A stretch of 64,000 bases of DNA from Bin5 sp965221345 (GCA_965221345.1 CBDCSD010000001.1:744001-808000); one strand, 5' to 3'; positions 1-7,651 are shown, counted from the stretch's first letter. Numbers and translations are program-made. The notes: generated by a model not told the origin, from the letters alone.

Positions 1-575
1 CCGCGCCGCTCCGCGGACAAAAGGGCGTCAAGGATGTTCTCCGCGCCCCTCCGCGGACAAAAAGTCGTTCTCCCCCCGGCCCTTCCCCCCTCCGCGTCCC
101 ACCGCGGACAAAAGGTGTCAAAGCCGTTCTCCGCGCCCCTTCGTGGACAAAAGAGGTCTTAGATGTTCTCCGTGCTCCTCCGTGGCCCTCCGTGGACAAA
201 AATGTCTTGGCTGTTCTCCGCCCCCCACCGCAGACAAAAAGGTGTCAAAGCTGTTCTCCGCGCCCCTCCGCGTCCCTCCGCGGACAAAAAGGTGTCAAAG
301 CTGTTCTCCGCGCCTCTCCGCGTCCCTCCGCGGACAAAAGAGGTCTTAGATGTTCTCCGCGCCCCTCCGCGTCCCTCCGCGGACAAAAAGGTGTCAAAGC
401 CGTTCTCCGCGTCCCTCCGTGCCCCTCCGCGGACCAAAAAGGTGTTGCCGTTCTATGTGTCCCTCCGCCCCCCTCCGCGGACAAAAGCCAATTCTTCCAG
501 TACTCAGCTGTTCACCAAAAACTCAAAACTGACTACTAAAAACTGCCCTTCGTTCTCCGCCCCCCTCCGCGTGAC
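1..575. repeat. GC-rich tandem repeat array A1 (about 50-bp unit)
   Basis: Near-tandem copies of a unit built from CTCCGCGCCCCTCCGCG, a palindromic TCCGCGGA core, ACAAAAAGG and a linker of the form TGTCAAAGCTGTT. The GGACAAAA core recurs at about 282 and 332, giving a 50-bp period. The array runs off the left edge. A second module (485-548) resembles TCAGCTGTTCACC plus ACTGACTACTAAAAACTGCC and reappears in the array at 2286. Open frames on both strands are by-products of stop-free GC-rich repeats; no start site or signal supports coding. Confidence 0.9.
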
Positions 576-737
576 ATAGCAGATCGATCAGTTCCGCCCA
601 CTGCAAGATTCAAGCCAGTACCATTCCCAACAGTCCCGCACGCACTCCATTCCTGTTCAACTCTCAACGACCTCCCCCAAAATGCCACCGAAACCTATCC
701 CCTGGCCCCTATCCCCCGCTACCGTGCAAAAGCATAC

Positions 738-767
738 TTGATCCCAATGCTCAACTGATGATAACAT
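738..767 (+). promoter_or_regulatory. Candidate sigma-70-type promoter
   Basis: TTGATC at 738-743 and TAACAT at 762-767, separated by 18 bp, would start a transcript near 775 and give a leader of about 100 nt before the gene at 875. Both hexamers are imperfect. The stretch 576-737 shows nothing else recognisable. Confidence 0.4.
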
Positions 768-805
768 GAAAAACAACAGCATTTTGAAGCGTCTTTTTGA
801 GAGAA

Positions 806-845
806 CGCATCTCGTGTAACCGTTCCGTCCGAGTAACGCTCGGAC
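806..845 (+). promoter_or_regulatory. Conserved 5'-leader element with hairpin (copy 1)
   Basis: CGCATCTCGTGT at 806-817 is followed by a perfect 7-bp hairpin GTCCGAG/CTCGGAC (827-833 and 839-845) with a 5-nt loop. The paralogous gene at 3502 has the same CGCATCTCGTGT, the same 21-nt offset to a 7-bp hairpin with different stem bases, and the same 29 nt from hairpin to start codon. This suggests a conserved RNA leader structure. Confidence 0.6.
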
Positions 846-874
846 CAGTAGACAATCAAAGGATGAAAACTGCC

Positions 875-1486
875 ATGAATCGACCATCACCTCTGAAACG
901 CACCCGCCGCATCGCACTGCCGCTCGCACTGGCGTTGCTGCTGACTCTAGCCCTCACCGCGGCCGCGTTCGCGCAGCCCCCGTCGGGAGACCCTCTCTTG
1001 GGCCCCCCGCCTCTGAACGACCCGCCCGGGGCCCCGCCGTCAGGCAATCCGCCGGGCGGTTCAGCCGCGGATCCCTCCGCGGGACCGTCGGAGGATCCGC
1101 CGGGGGGCGCCACCGAAACCAGCCATCCCAGCGCCCCGTTCACGCCGCCAGGTAACTGCATCGTCAACCACGCAGCCACCCCGGCACAGCTCTGCCCCGT
1201 AGGCGGCGGCCTCCAGTACTACTTCATCGGCCCCGGCGGCACCTCCACCGGGGGACCCTGGCTGGCCTCCTTCACTGAATTGGCCGGCCTTTACGCCGCC
1301 GGAGGCGGTGTCTCTCTATACTCCGGCTCCAATCCCTTTACCGGCAAGCAGGTTGACATTCACTACCTGCCCTCCGAGAACAAACTCCGCATCAGCACCT
1401 ACTACCCCGACAACCAGTACGACGTCAACAAGCCTTACGTCTTCACCGTCGACACCGGAAACGCCATCAAGCACGAAGCTTGGTAA
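875..1486 (+). CDS. Secreted Pro/Gly-rich protein with novel C-terminal domain (paralogue 1)
   Basis: 203 residues, family not recognised. A basic N-terminus (LKRTRR) and a hydrophobic run to about residue 30, ending AFA before Q34, form a Sec signal peptide. Residues 34-90 are a Pro/Gly/Ser-rich linker. The C-terminal about 110 residues carry the signature HAATPAQLC, GLQYYFIG, GPW, FTELAGLY, FTGKQVDIHYLPS and a terminal EAW, shared with the genes at 3502 and 4829. The start at 875 was chosen because AGGA plus 11 nt before the ATG, and the MN/MK-basic-hydrophobic N-terminus, match paralogue 2; an ATG at 863 is also in frame. Two conserved cysteines bracket the start of the domain. Probably an exported or surface protein; function unknown. 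Confidence 0.8.
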   Translation: MNRPSPLKRTRRIALPLALALLLTLALTAAAFAQPPSGDPLLGPPPLNDPPGAPPSGNPPGGSAADPSAGPSEDPPGGATETSHPSAPFTPPGNCIVNHAATPAQLCPVGGGLQYYFIGPGGTSTGGPWLASFTELAGLYAAGGGVSLYSGSNPFTGKQVDIHYLPSENKLRISTYYPDNQYDVNKPYVFTVDTGNAIKHEAW

Positions 1487-1536
1487 CAGCAGTCCCCCAA
1501 CCGTCCTCTACACGAGACGCGAATCCTAAGTCAAAA

Positions 1537-1567
1537 GAGCGCCAGGGATACCACCTCCCTGGCGCTC
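1537..1567 (+). terminator. Hairpin terminator of paralogue 1
   Basis: A perfect 11-bp stem (GAGCGCCAGGG paired with CCCTGGCGCTC) with a 9-nt loop lies 50 nt after the stop and is followed by a T-rich CTCCTTTTCC. The same stem with one G-T change follows paralogue 2, and a variant follows paralogue 3. Confidence 0.75.
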
Positions 1568-1771
1568 CTCCTTTTCCGCTCAGCCCCATCTCATCAGCCG
1601 CCATATTTCTCTCCCGAAATATCGCCCCTGCCCCAGCACGCCCCATCCAACAGTAGTTCAACCGCCCCTTTCCCCGAATCCCGAATCCCTAGCCCCTAGC
1701 CCCTGCAGTTCCCCTGCCGTTTCGCCTGCCCAGGGTTTAACAACCTTCGCTCGTTGTGCTATCATATCGGC

Positions 1772-2041
1772 ATGACTACACAGGAAAGCGAAACTCGTAG
1801 ATTGGAGGGCGGTGTGCTCGGTGACGAGGAGTCACGCGCGTTTGCTCAACAATTGGGATTTATTCAAGGCAAATCTGAGTCCTTCGCCACCAAAGAAGAC
1901 ATCGGAAACCTCAGGAAGGACATCGAATCACTCAAGAACTGGATCACGTGGCGCGTCGTGGGCGCAGGAATAGTATTGCTCGCGGCACTGTTCGCTGCTT
2001 GGCGCGACATTATCCTTCGCCTGCCCACCCCCACCCCATAA
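1772..2041 (+). CDS. Small coiled-coil plus single-TM protein
   Basis: 89 residues, family not recognised. The N-terminal half is charged; a short amphipathic region (KEDIGNLRKDIESLKNW) precedes one hydrophobic segment (about residues 57-75, VVGAGIVLLAALFAAW), and the C-terminus ends in PTPTP. This shape is common in small phage/holin-associated or membrane-tether proteins. The ATG at 1772 is preferred to an in-frame TTG at 1754; no good Shine-Dalgarno is visible, so expression is uncertain. It stands alone between paralogue 1 and repeat array A2. Confidence 0.55.
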   Translation: MTTQESETRRLEGGVLGDEESRAFAQQLGFIQGKSESFATKEDIGNLRKDIESLKNWITWRVVGAGIVLLAALFAAWRDIILRLPTPTP

Positions 2042-2285
2042 CACATACAGAACCCCCTGCAATTTACGCAATTCCAGAATTCACGTTCTGCCCTAAAACG
2101 ACTGTGACGAGACAGCCTGTTCGCAATTGTCTGAGCTCGGTCCCAAAAAGCTGGACCACCGGCTAAGGTCCGAAATGGAGCGACCTGCCAAGCCCGCGTA
2201 GGGATATTTCAATGGCCAGGATACGGCGGCCGCCAAGTAAATGGTTGTGCCGAAAGCGCTCGAAGGCAGCAAAACGATAGTCCAC

Positions 2286-3220
2286 TAAGAACGCAAAACT
2301 GACTACTAAAAACTGCCCTTCCTCCTCCGCGCCCCTCCGCGTCCTCCGCGGACAAAAAGGTGTAAGCCGTTCTCCGTGCCCTCCGTGTCCCTCCGTGGAC
2401 AAAAGGCAGTTAAGCCCTTCTCCGCGCCCCTCCGAGGACAAAAGCTCATTCTTCTAGTGCTCAGCTGTTCACTAGAAACGCAAAACTGACTACTAAAAAC
2501 TGCCCTTCCTCCTCCGCGCCCCTCCGCGTCCTCCGCGGACAAAAAGGTGTAAGCCGTTCTCCGTGCCCTCCGTGTCCCTCCGTGGACAGAAGGCAGTTAA
2601 GCCCTTCTCCGCGCCCCTCCGAGGACAAAAGCTCATTCTTCCAGTGCTCAACTGTTCACTAGAAACGCAAAACTGACTACTAAAAACTGCCCTTCCTCCT
2701 CCGCGCCCCTCCGTGTCCTCCGCGGACAAAAAGGTGTAAGCCGTTCTCCGTGCCCTCCGTGTCCCTCCGTGGACAAAAGGCAGTTAAGCCCTTCTCCGCG
2801 CCCCTCCGAGGACAAAAGCTCATTCTTCTAGTGCTCAGCTGTTCACTAGAAACGCAAAACTGACTACTAAAAACTGCCCTTCCTCCTCCGCGCCCCTCCG
2901 CGTCCTCCGCGGACAAAAAGGTGTAAGCCGTTCTCCGTGCCCTCCGTGTCCCTCCGTGGACAAAAGGCAGTTAAGCCCTTCTCCGCGCCCCTCCGAGGAC
3001 AAAAGCTCATTCTTCTAGTGCTCAGCTGTTCACTAGAAACGCAAAACTGACTACTAGAACCTGCCCTTCCTCCTCCGCGCCCCTCCGCGTCCTCCGCGGA
3101 CAAAAAGGTGTAAGCCGTTCTCCGTGTTCCTCCGTGGATCAAGAGCAGTTAGATGTTTTTCGCGTCAATTCGCGCCCCTTCGCGAGACTTCGCGGATCAA
3201 AAAAGGAGTTCACCGCGGCC
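2286..3220. repeat. Tandem array A2 of 187-bp higher-order units
   Basis: Four nearly identical 187-bp units begin at about 2286, 2473, 2660 and 2847, and a fifth from 3034 decays after about 3130. Each unit contains three diverged CTCCGCG...GGACAAAA sub-repeats plus a module with CTAGTGCTCAGCTGTTCACT and ACTGACTACTAAAAACTGCC. Differences between units are single bases, so the amplification is recent. Bases 2042-2285, before the array, show nothing recognisable. Confidence 0.93.
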
Positions 3221-3432
3221 TTTCCTGGACAAAGACGTGTCCTCCACGTGATCGGCTGTTCACTATGAACCAGCTACTAAGAACTGCCCTTCCTGCAGTT
3301 TACTAAATGCTAAGTACTGGCTACCAAAGACTGTGCCCTTCCCGCAGTTCACTAAAAACTAAAAACTGACTACTAAAAACTGCCGTTAAGAAATGGAACA
3401 AATCCTGATGAAGAGGCGTCATGGATAGTAGG
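3221..3432. other. Degenerate repeat-derived spacer
   Basis: Short diverged copies of the ACTACTAAGAACTGCC / CTGCAGTTTACTAAA module that also occurs in arrays A1 and A2, with no open frame or clear promoter. Probably decayed array DNA upstream of the 3502 gene. Confidence 0.5.
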
Positions 3433-3472
3433 CGCATCTCGTGTCAATGAACTGTCCAGGCAACACCTGGAC
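3433..3472 (+). promoter_or_regulatory. Conserved 5'-leader element with hairpin (copy 2)
   Basis: CGCATCTCGTGT at 3433-3444 and a perfect 7-bp stem GTCCAGG/CCTGGAC (3454-3460 and 3466-3472, loop CAACA). Offsets to the motif (21 nt) and to the start codon (29 nt) equal those of copy 1, while stem bases differ in a compensatory way. Confidence 0.6.
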
Positions 3473-3501
3473 CCGAAGCCTAAGAAAGGAAGAAAACTGC
3501 C

Positions 3502-4245
3502 ATGAAAACATCATCACTTCGGAAGCTCTCTCGCCGCATCGCTGTGCCGCTCGCATTCGCGTTGCTGTTGACGCTGGCCCTCACCGCGGCCGCGTTCGCG
3601 CAACCGCCGGGGAATAACCCGCCAGGCAGCAACCCACCTGCGAACAACCCGCCTGCGAACAACCCGCCTGCGAACAACCCGCCTGCAAACAACCCGCCTG
3701 CGAACAACCCGCCTGCAAACAACCCGCCTGCAAACAACCCGCCTGCAAACAACCCGCCTGCAAACAACCCGCCTGCAAACAACCCGCCTGGAAATACGCC
3801 GCCAGGCAGTTCTCCCGGCGGTCCCACCGGGAATCCCAATGGTCCTTCAGTCGATCCGCCGGGCGGCGCCACCGAAACGACCCATCCCAGCGCCCCATTC
3901 GAGCCGCCGGCAAACTGCATCGTCAACCACGCTGCCACCCCGGCCCAGCTCTGCCCCGTCGCCGGCGGCCTCCAGTACTACTTCATCGGCGCCGACGGCA
4001 GCTCCAGCGGAGGACCCTGGCTGGACTCCTTCACTGAACTGGCCGGGCTTTACACCGCCGGAGCAAGCGTCTCCCTCTTCTCCGGATCCAATTCCCTTAC
4101 AGGCAAGCAGGTCGACATCCATTACCTGCCTTCCGACCAGAAACTCCGTATCAGCACCTACTACCCCGACACCCAGTATGACACCGACAAGCCTTACGTC
4201 TTCACCGTCGACACCGGCAACACGATCAACCATGAGGCTTGGTAA
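3502..4245 (+). CDS. Secreted protein with PPANN repeats and novel C-terminal domain (paralogue 2)
   Basis: 247 residues. A Sec signal peptide (basic LRKLSRR, hydrophobic core, AFA before Q34) is followed by ten tandem PPANN pentapeptides (DNA 3634-3783), flanked by PPGNN/PPGSN variants, that would form an extended linker. The C-terminal about 110 residues are close to paralogue 1: HAATPAQLCPV, GLQYYFIGADG, SFTELAGLY, LTGKQVDIHYLPS, ISTYYPDTQYD and a terminal EAW. AGGA lies 11 nt before the ATG. The leader hairpin, linker composition and terminator are shared with the 875 gene, so the two arose by duplication. Likely cell-surface or extracellular; molecular function not recognised. Confidence 0.82.
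   Translation: MKTSSLRKLSRRIAVPLAFALLLTLALTAAAFAQPPGNNPPGSNPPANNPPANNPPANNPPANNPPANNPPANNPPANNPPANNPPANNPPANNPPGNTPPGSSPGGPTGNPNGPSVDPPGGATETTHPSAPFEPPANCIVNHAATPAQLCPVAGGLQYYFIGADGSSSGGPWLDSFTELAGLYTAGASVSLFSGSNSLTGKQVDIHYLPSDQKLRISTYYPDTQYDTDKPYVFTVDTGNTINHEAW
3634..3783 (+). repeat. Ten 15-bp codon-level repeats encoding PPANN
   Basis: Ten in-frame 15-bp units that differ mainly at a GCG/GCA alanine codon. Near-identity at the DNA level implies recent slippage expansion and possible length polymorphism of the linker. Confidence 0.95.
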
Positions 4246-4295
4246 CGAAGACGCCAGCTACCTTTTCCACACGAGACGCGAAACTTGAGTCAAAA

Positions 4296-4326
4296 GAGCG
4301 CCAGGGATACGAATTCCTTGGCGCTC
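4296..4326 (+). terminator. Hairpin terminator of paralogue 2
   Basis: An 11-bp stem (GAGCGCCAGGG with CCTTGGCGCTC, one G-T pair) and a 9-nt loop, about 50 nt after the stop. It is homologous to the terminator at 1537; the T-run is weak. Confidence 0.65.
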
Positions 4327-4398
4327 TCGCATTTCTGGCCCAGCCTGATCTCCCCCGCTGCGACGCTCCTTACGCAAGAATTCGCCCGCCCCGGCCCT

Positions 4399-4590
4399 CC
4401 CCGTGTCAACAGTCACCTCTCACTCCCCCATCCCCCGCCCCCAAACGCACAGTTCAGACACCCGCCCACCGAATCGCGCCGCTCCTCTTACTGACCACTG
4501 ACCACTGACCACTGACCACTGACCACTGACCACTGACCACCGACCACTATCCACGCCGGTAGGGGGCACCCCTTGTGGGTGCCCTTGCGC
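4399..4590. repeat. Intergenic block (copy 1): heptad tract plus GGGCACCC hairpin
   Basis: Starts with CCGTGTCAACAGTCACC, continues through a C-rich segment to about eight heptads of TGACCAC (4491-4545), then CCGGTAGGGGGCACC. The last part folds as a perfect 8-bp hairpin GGGCACCC/GGGTGCCC (4564-4571 and 4577-4584). The same ordered block recurs at 5599-5755, after paralogue 3. No gene is seen in 4327-4723. Confidence 0.8.
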
Positions 4591-4723
4591 TTCAGTGCTT
4601 TGCCCCCCGCAGACGCACGTTGGGTCACCCAGACTGACCCATTGCGCAGCCTGGCCTGTTGCCCATTGAGTATCCGAGAACGCACCCCAACTTGGGACCC
4701 CATCCCCCCAGCTGCACGCCGAA

Positions 4724-4753
4724 TTGACTATCGCCGCCATTGAAGTCTATAAT
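4724..4753 (+). promoter_or_regulatory. Sigma-70-type promoter of paralogue 3
   Basis: TTGACT at 4724-4729 and a consensus TATAAT at 4748-4753 with an 18-bp spacer. Predicted start near 4760, giving a leader of about 70 nt that contains the hairpin at 4786. Confidence 0.7.
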
Positions 4754-4785
4754 TGTTTAGCAGATTTTCCCTTCTGTGTTTGTGC

Positions 4786-4805
4786 GACCAGAAAGAACCC
4801 TGGTC
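4786..4805 (+). promoter_or_regulatory. Leader hairpin of paralogue 3
   Basis: A 6-bp stem GACCAG/CTGGTC (4786-4791 and 4800-4805) with an 8-nt loop, 23 nt before the start codon. It occupies the same position as the leader hairpins of paralogues 1 and 2, but without the CGCATCTCGTGT motif and with different spacing. Confidence 0.45.
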
Positions 4806-4828
4806 TAATGATAGGAGAGTACGGATTC

Positions 4829-5488
4829 ATGATCAGAACAGCCCTGCGTCGAAACTCCAGCTGCATACTTACCATCTGTATACTTGCACTCCTGCTGGCC
4901 ATTGCCTGGTCGTCCGCCGCGGCTGCGAATGGCCCCCCGACAGGGCCGCCCGGTAGCAATCTTCCGACACGCGGGCCCTCCACCGATCCGGGCGGCAACC
5001 CGGACCCAACGCCAACCGCGACCCCAATCCCATCAGGCGGAAACGGCGGTTCGATACCCCCCCCCCCTACGCCGTCATCCCCCCGCGCCACCGGCGAAAC
5101 GCCCACCTTGAAAGAGGCCCTTGCCGAGTACGAGCTCATCAAGGCTCTCGCGCCCAATCGCATCATCTTCCACGCCGCCACGCCGATCCAACTCTGTAAA
5201 GTCAAGGACGGACTCCAGATCTACTACGTCGGCAGAGACGGCAAAACGCGTCTCGGCCCCTGGGTCCCCGGCTTCGCCGAGCTCGCCGCCAACTATCCGG
5301 GCGGCCCCGAGGCCTCCATCTATTTCGGCTTCAACCCCCTCACCGGCAAACGCGTCAAGATCGACTATTTGCCCTCCGTGAAAAGAATTCGCGTAGACAC
5401 CTACTACGCCGACAGAGAACACGACAAAAACAAACAGTACATCTTCCACTTCGGCCCCGATCACGAAATCGTCTACGATGCCTGGTAA
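4829..5488 (+). CDS. Secreted protein with novel C-terminal domain (paralogue 3)
   Basis: 219 residues. N-terminal signal peptide (MIRTALRRN, then a hydrophobic run to about residue 33), a Pro/Gly/Thr-rich linker, a short predicted helix (LKEALAEYELIKAL) and the diverged family domain: HAATPIQLC, GLQIYYVG, GPWVPGFAELAANY, LTGKRVKIDYLPS, VDTYYADREHDKNK and a terminal DAW. Compared with paralogues 1 and 2 only the first cysteine region and core motifs persist, so these positions define the family. The ATG at 4829 is chosen over 4808 because AGGAG plus about 11 nt precedes it and a signal peptide follows directly. Role unknown; exported. Confidence 0.8.
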   Translation: MIRTALRRNSSCILTICILALLLAIAWSSAAAANGPPTGPPGSNLPTRGPSTDPGGNPDPTPTATPIPSGGNGGSIPPPPTPSSPRATGETPTLKEALAEYELIKALAPNRIIFHAATPIQLCKVKDGLQIYYVGRDGKTRLGPWVPGFAELAANYPGGPEASIYFGFNPLTGKRVKIDYLPSVKRIRVDTYYADREHDKNKQYIFHFGPDHEIVYDAW

Positions 5489-5535
5489 CCAGGCGCCCTC
5501 AACAATCTCCCACACCAGACCGATCCGGCCCACAA

Positions 5536-5569
5536 AGAGCGCCGGGGGCAAACCCGCTCCTGGCGCTCT
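5536..5569 (+). terminator. Hairpin terminator of paralogue 3
   Basis: A 14-bp stem (AGAGCGCCGGGGGC with GCTCCTGGCGCTCT, two G-T pairs) and a 6-nt loop. The outer half is identical to the terminators at 1537 and 4296, indicating common descent of the whole transcription unit. Confidence 0.7.
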
Positions 5570-5598
5570 TGAATTCTCCCGCCTCCGTCACCCGCTTC

Positions 5599-5755
5599 CC
5601 CGTGTCAACAGTCACCTCTCACTCCCCCATCCCCTAAACGCACAGTTCAGACACCCGCCAAATGAATCGTGCCCCTCCTCTTACTGACCACTATCCACTA
5701 TCCACCGACCACTATCCACGCCGGTAGGGGCACCCCTTGTGGGTGCCCTTGCGCC
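5599..5755. repeat. Intergenic block (copy 2): heptad tract plus GGGCACCC hairpin
   Basis: Repeats the order seen at 4399-4590: GTGTCAACAGTCACC, C-rich segment, CAGTTCAGACACCCGCC, heptads of the TATCCAC/TGACCAC type, then the 8-bp hairpin GGGCACCC/GGGTGCCC at 5728-5735 and 5741-5748. Bases 5756-5943 show no gene. Confidence 0.8.
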
Positions 5756-5943
5756 GCCAAACCGTAGCGCAGGCAACAAGACGAACGTACCCCTCAGCAT
5801 TTCGACTAGGAGCGCCCTGAGAGCAGACCAGAATCGAGGTCACCCGGACCGAAAGATTGCGAAGTCCGATCTATTGCCCCCGAGGTATCCGAGAACGCAT
5901 TCCCATTTTGGACTGCCCCCCGGTTCTCCGGTTCTCAGAATAC

Positions 5944-5972
5944 TTGACAACTGTTCCCGTCTATTGTACAAT
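5944..5972 (+). promoter_or_regulatory. Strong sigma-70-type promoter
   Basis: Perfect TTGACA at 5944-5949, 17-bp spacer, TACAAT at 5967-5972. It points at the gene at 6217 and would make a leader of about 240 nt. Confidence 0.75.
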
Positions 5973-5979
5973 TAACTGC

Positions 5980-6017
5980 GCGCCGGCCCGTGAGGAAAAA
6001 CTCTGATTGGCCGGCGC
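5980..6017 (+). promoter_or_regulatory. 5'-terminal leader hairpin
   Basis: A perfect 9-bp stem GCGCCGGCC/GGCCGGCGC (5980-5988 and 6009-6017) with a 20-nt loop, starting at the predicted transcription start. A second small hairpin with a T-rich loop (GGGCGC/GTGCCC, 6179-6197) sits just before the Shine-Dalgarno. The leader may be regulatory; no known riboswitch class was recognised. Confidence 0.45.
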
Positions 6018-6216
6018 AAACACAATCCCTGGACCCCCTGTTGGTCTTTGAAAGCGGGCCCCACCACGCGAGGCCGCCGCCCGCTTCCATATCGGACACA
6101 GGCGCTCCTTTCGACCCTGCCCAATTCGCTCGCCCGAGAACACCACGCTCGAACGTGCGCTGCATGGCAGACGAAATGGGCGCTTTTTTCGTGCCCGAAA
6201 GCAGAGGAAATGCACA

Positions 6217-7434
6217 ATGAACGACAACCCTTCCAATACCGCAGCCAGTGACGAAGCCGGCCGCGAACCGCTACCCCATGATAAGCAATCCCACGAACCG
6301 CAACCATGGGAACGGCAAACCGGCGAACCGCTCGACCGCTACCGCTGGTTCCAGATCTATCTCACTCTACCCCAACCGCGCCTCTTTGCCAGCGTCTCCG
6401 AGACCGTAGGCTTATCTTCCGGAAGCAGGTTGGTCTCTCAGGCCGCCAGCCGCTGGCGCTGGAAGCAACGCGCCGCCGCCTCCGACAATCCCGACACCGG
6501 CTGCCTTCCCCTCCAGGCAGAGTGGCGTAACCAGCTGATCAGAGAAGCAGCCTACCTGGCCCGCTTCACCGGCCTGGAAGATACCAATCGCGCCCTCGCC
6601 ACCGCCGACATCGGTCAAATGGATCGGATCAGAGCGCGCAGGTATCTGGGTCCCCTCTTCAGGCACCAGCAAGGCCTCATCCGTCTCATCGCACCACCGA
6701 CGAAGTATGAAGACTTGGAGATTGACGAAGAATGGCTGAAGGAGCTGATCCGGGAAAGGGCCCGCGAGCTCGGGTGGGAGGTCGAAGGGAAGCTGTTGCG
6801 AAAAATATACGCCGAAGACGGAAAAGAATCCGAAACGGATATCCACGAAACGCCCGCGGAAGAGGACCCCGAAGAGACGAAACCGTGGCTTCAGCAGACC
6901 GGGGAACAGGCCAAATACTACAGCTCGTTCCAAATCTATCTGAGCCTGATGTTCTTCCAATCGATCGCGCAGGTCGCAAGCATGGCCAATTACAGCGGCA
7001 ATTCCACGCTCGCTAAAATCGCCCGCAAGTGGCGCTGGCCAGTGCGCGCCGCCGCCTTCGAAGACCACCTCGCAGACAATCCTCTTGCCCGCTTCGAGCT
7101 GCAAAAACAACTCATCCTCGACAAAGCCTTCGGCGCCCTCCTCCACGGCCTCCTCGATTCCGCCAAGGCCCTAAAAAATGCCGACATCGCCCGCCTGGGC
7201 CGCGCCAGGTCGCGCGACCTCTTCTCCTTACTCTCCCGCCGTCAACGCAGCCTCCTGCATCTCCTTTGGCGTCAGAATGAGGCGGTTGACAGGGAAACAC
7301 TCGAAGAGCGCCGCAAGTTTATCGTCGCTCCTTTGGTCGAGGAAAGGGCCCATAAATTGCCTCCGACTGAAGATGAAAAAAGGTCAGACGAAATATTGAC
7401 AAAGTTCTATGGCAAAAAGGAAGACGACGAATGA
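6217..7434 (+). CDS. Tandem-duplicated HTH/terminase-small-subunit-like protein
   Basis: 405 residues. The protein is two copies of one module of about 190 residues. Copy 1 (about 30-190) has PWERQTGE, RWFQIYLTL and ASRWRWKQRAAASD; copy 2 (about 223-405) has PWLQQTGEQ, SSFQIYLSL and ARKWRWPVRAAAFED. Each is followed by a conserved ADI...RAR/RSR...LL helix. The W-x2-Q-x-GE, YxxFxxYL and RWxWxxRAxA pattern is typical of phage-type small terminase/DNA-binding helix-turn-helix proteins. GAGG lies before the ATG, behind a strong promoter. Duplication of the whole module in one chain is unusual. DNA binding is inferred from the pattern only; the function could be domesticated. Confidence 0.65.
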   Translation: MNDNPSNTAASDEAGREPLPHDKQSHEPQPWERQTGEPLDRYRWFQIYLTLPQPRLFASVSETVGLSSGSRLVSQAASRWRWKQRAAASDNPDTGCLPLQAEWRNQLIREAAYLARFTGLEDTNRALATADIGQMDRIRARRYLGPLFRHQQGLIRLIAPPTKYEDLEIDEEWLKELIRERARELGWEVEGKLLRKIYAEDGKESETDIHETPAEEDPEETKPWLQQTGEQAKYYSSFQIYLSLMFFQSIAQVASMANYSGNSTLAKIARKWRWPVRAAAFEDHLADNPLARFELQKQLILDKAFGALLHGLLDSAKALKNADIARLGRARSRDLFSLLSRRQRSLLHLLWRQNEAVDRETLEERRKFIVAPLVEERAHKLPPTEDEKRSDEILTKFYGKKEDDE

Positions 7435-7651
7435 TGCCCCGGCCCGTAGCTCGCATCTCTCGCCGCGACGCGCGCCGGCGCCCCTCCCTTCACTCTACCT
7501 TAAACCCCCGGGACCTTCCCGTGATCAGTGTTATGACCTGACGCGCGCCGCCTGGCAGGCAGCCCCGTTCCCGCCTGTACCGCTGCAACCATCAACAGGC
7601 GCTTCTGACTGCAACCACCTTCTGGCCATATACGAAAAGACAACACAATGA
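7409..7651 (+). CDS. Possible small overlapping ORF
   Basis: 80 residues, starting inside the 3' end of the upstream gene and ending in an ATGA overlap with the next one. Basic start (MAKRKTTND) and a Pro-rich, low-complexity middle; no domain recognised. The overlaps at both ends fit translational coupling, but the composition also fits a chance frame in GC-rich DNA. Confidence 0.3.
   Translation: MAKRKTTNDAPARSSHLSPRRAPAPLPSLYLKPPGPSRDQCYDLTRAAWQAAPFPPVPLQPSTGASDCNHLLAIYEKTTQ

Noticed and set aside
3480..3938. Minus-strand collagen-like (GGLFA)n frame opposite the PPANN gene
   Set aside because: Exact antisense shadow of the ten 15-bp units; the plus frame has signal peptide, Shine-Dalgarno and a conserved domain.
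5990..6220. Leader ORF of 76 codons overlapping the HTH gene start by ATGA
   Set aside because: Starts at a GTG only about 11 nt after the predicted transcription start, with no ribosome binding site, inside the leader hairpin; composition is that of non-coding GC-rich DNA.
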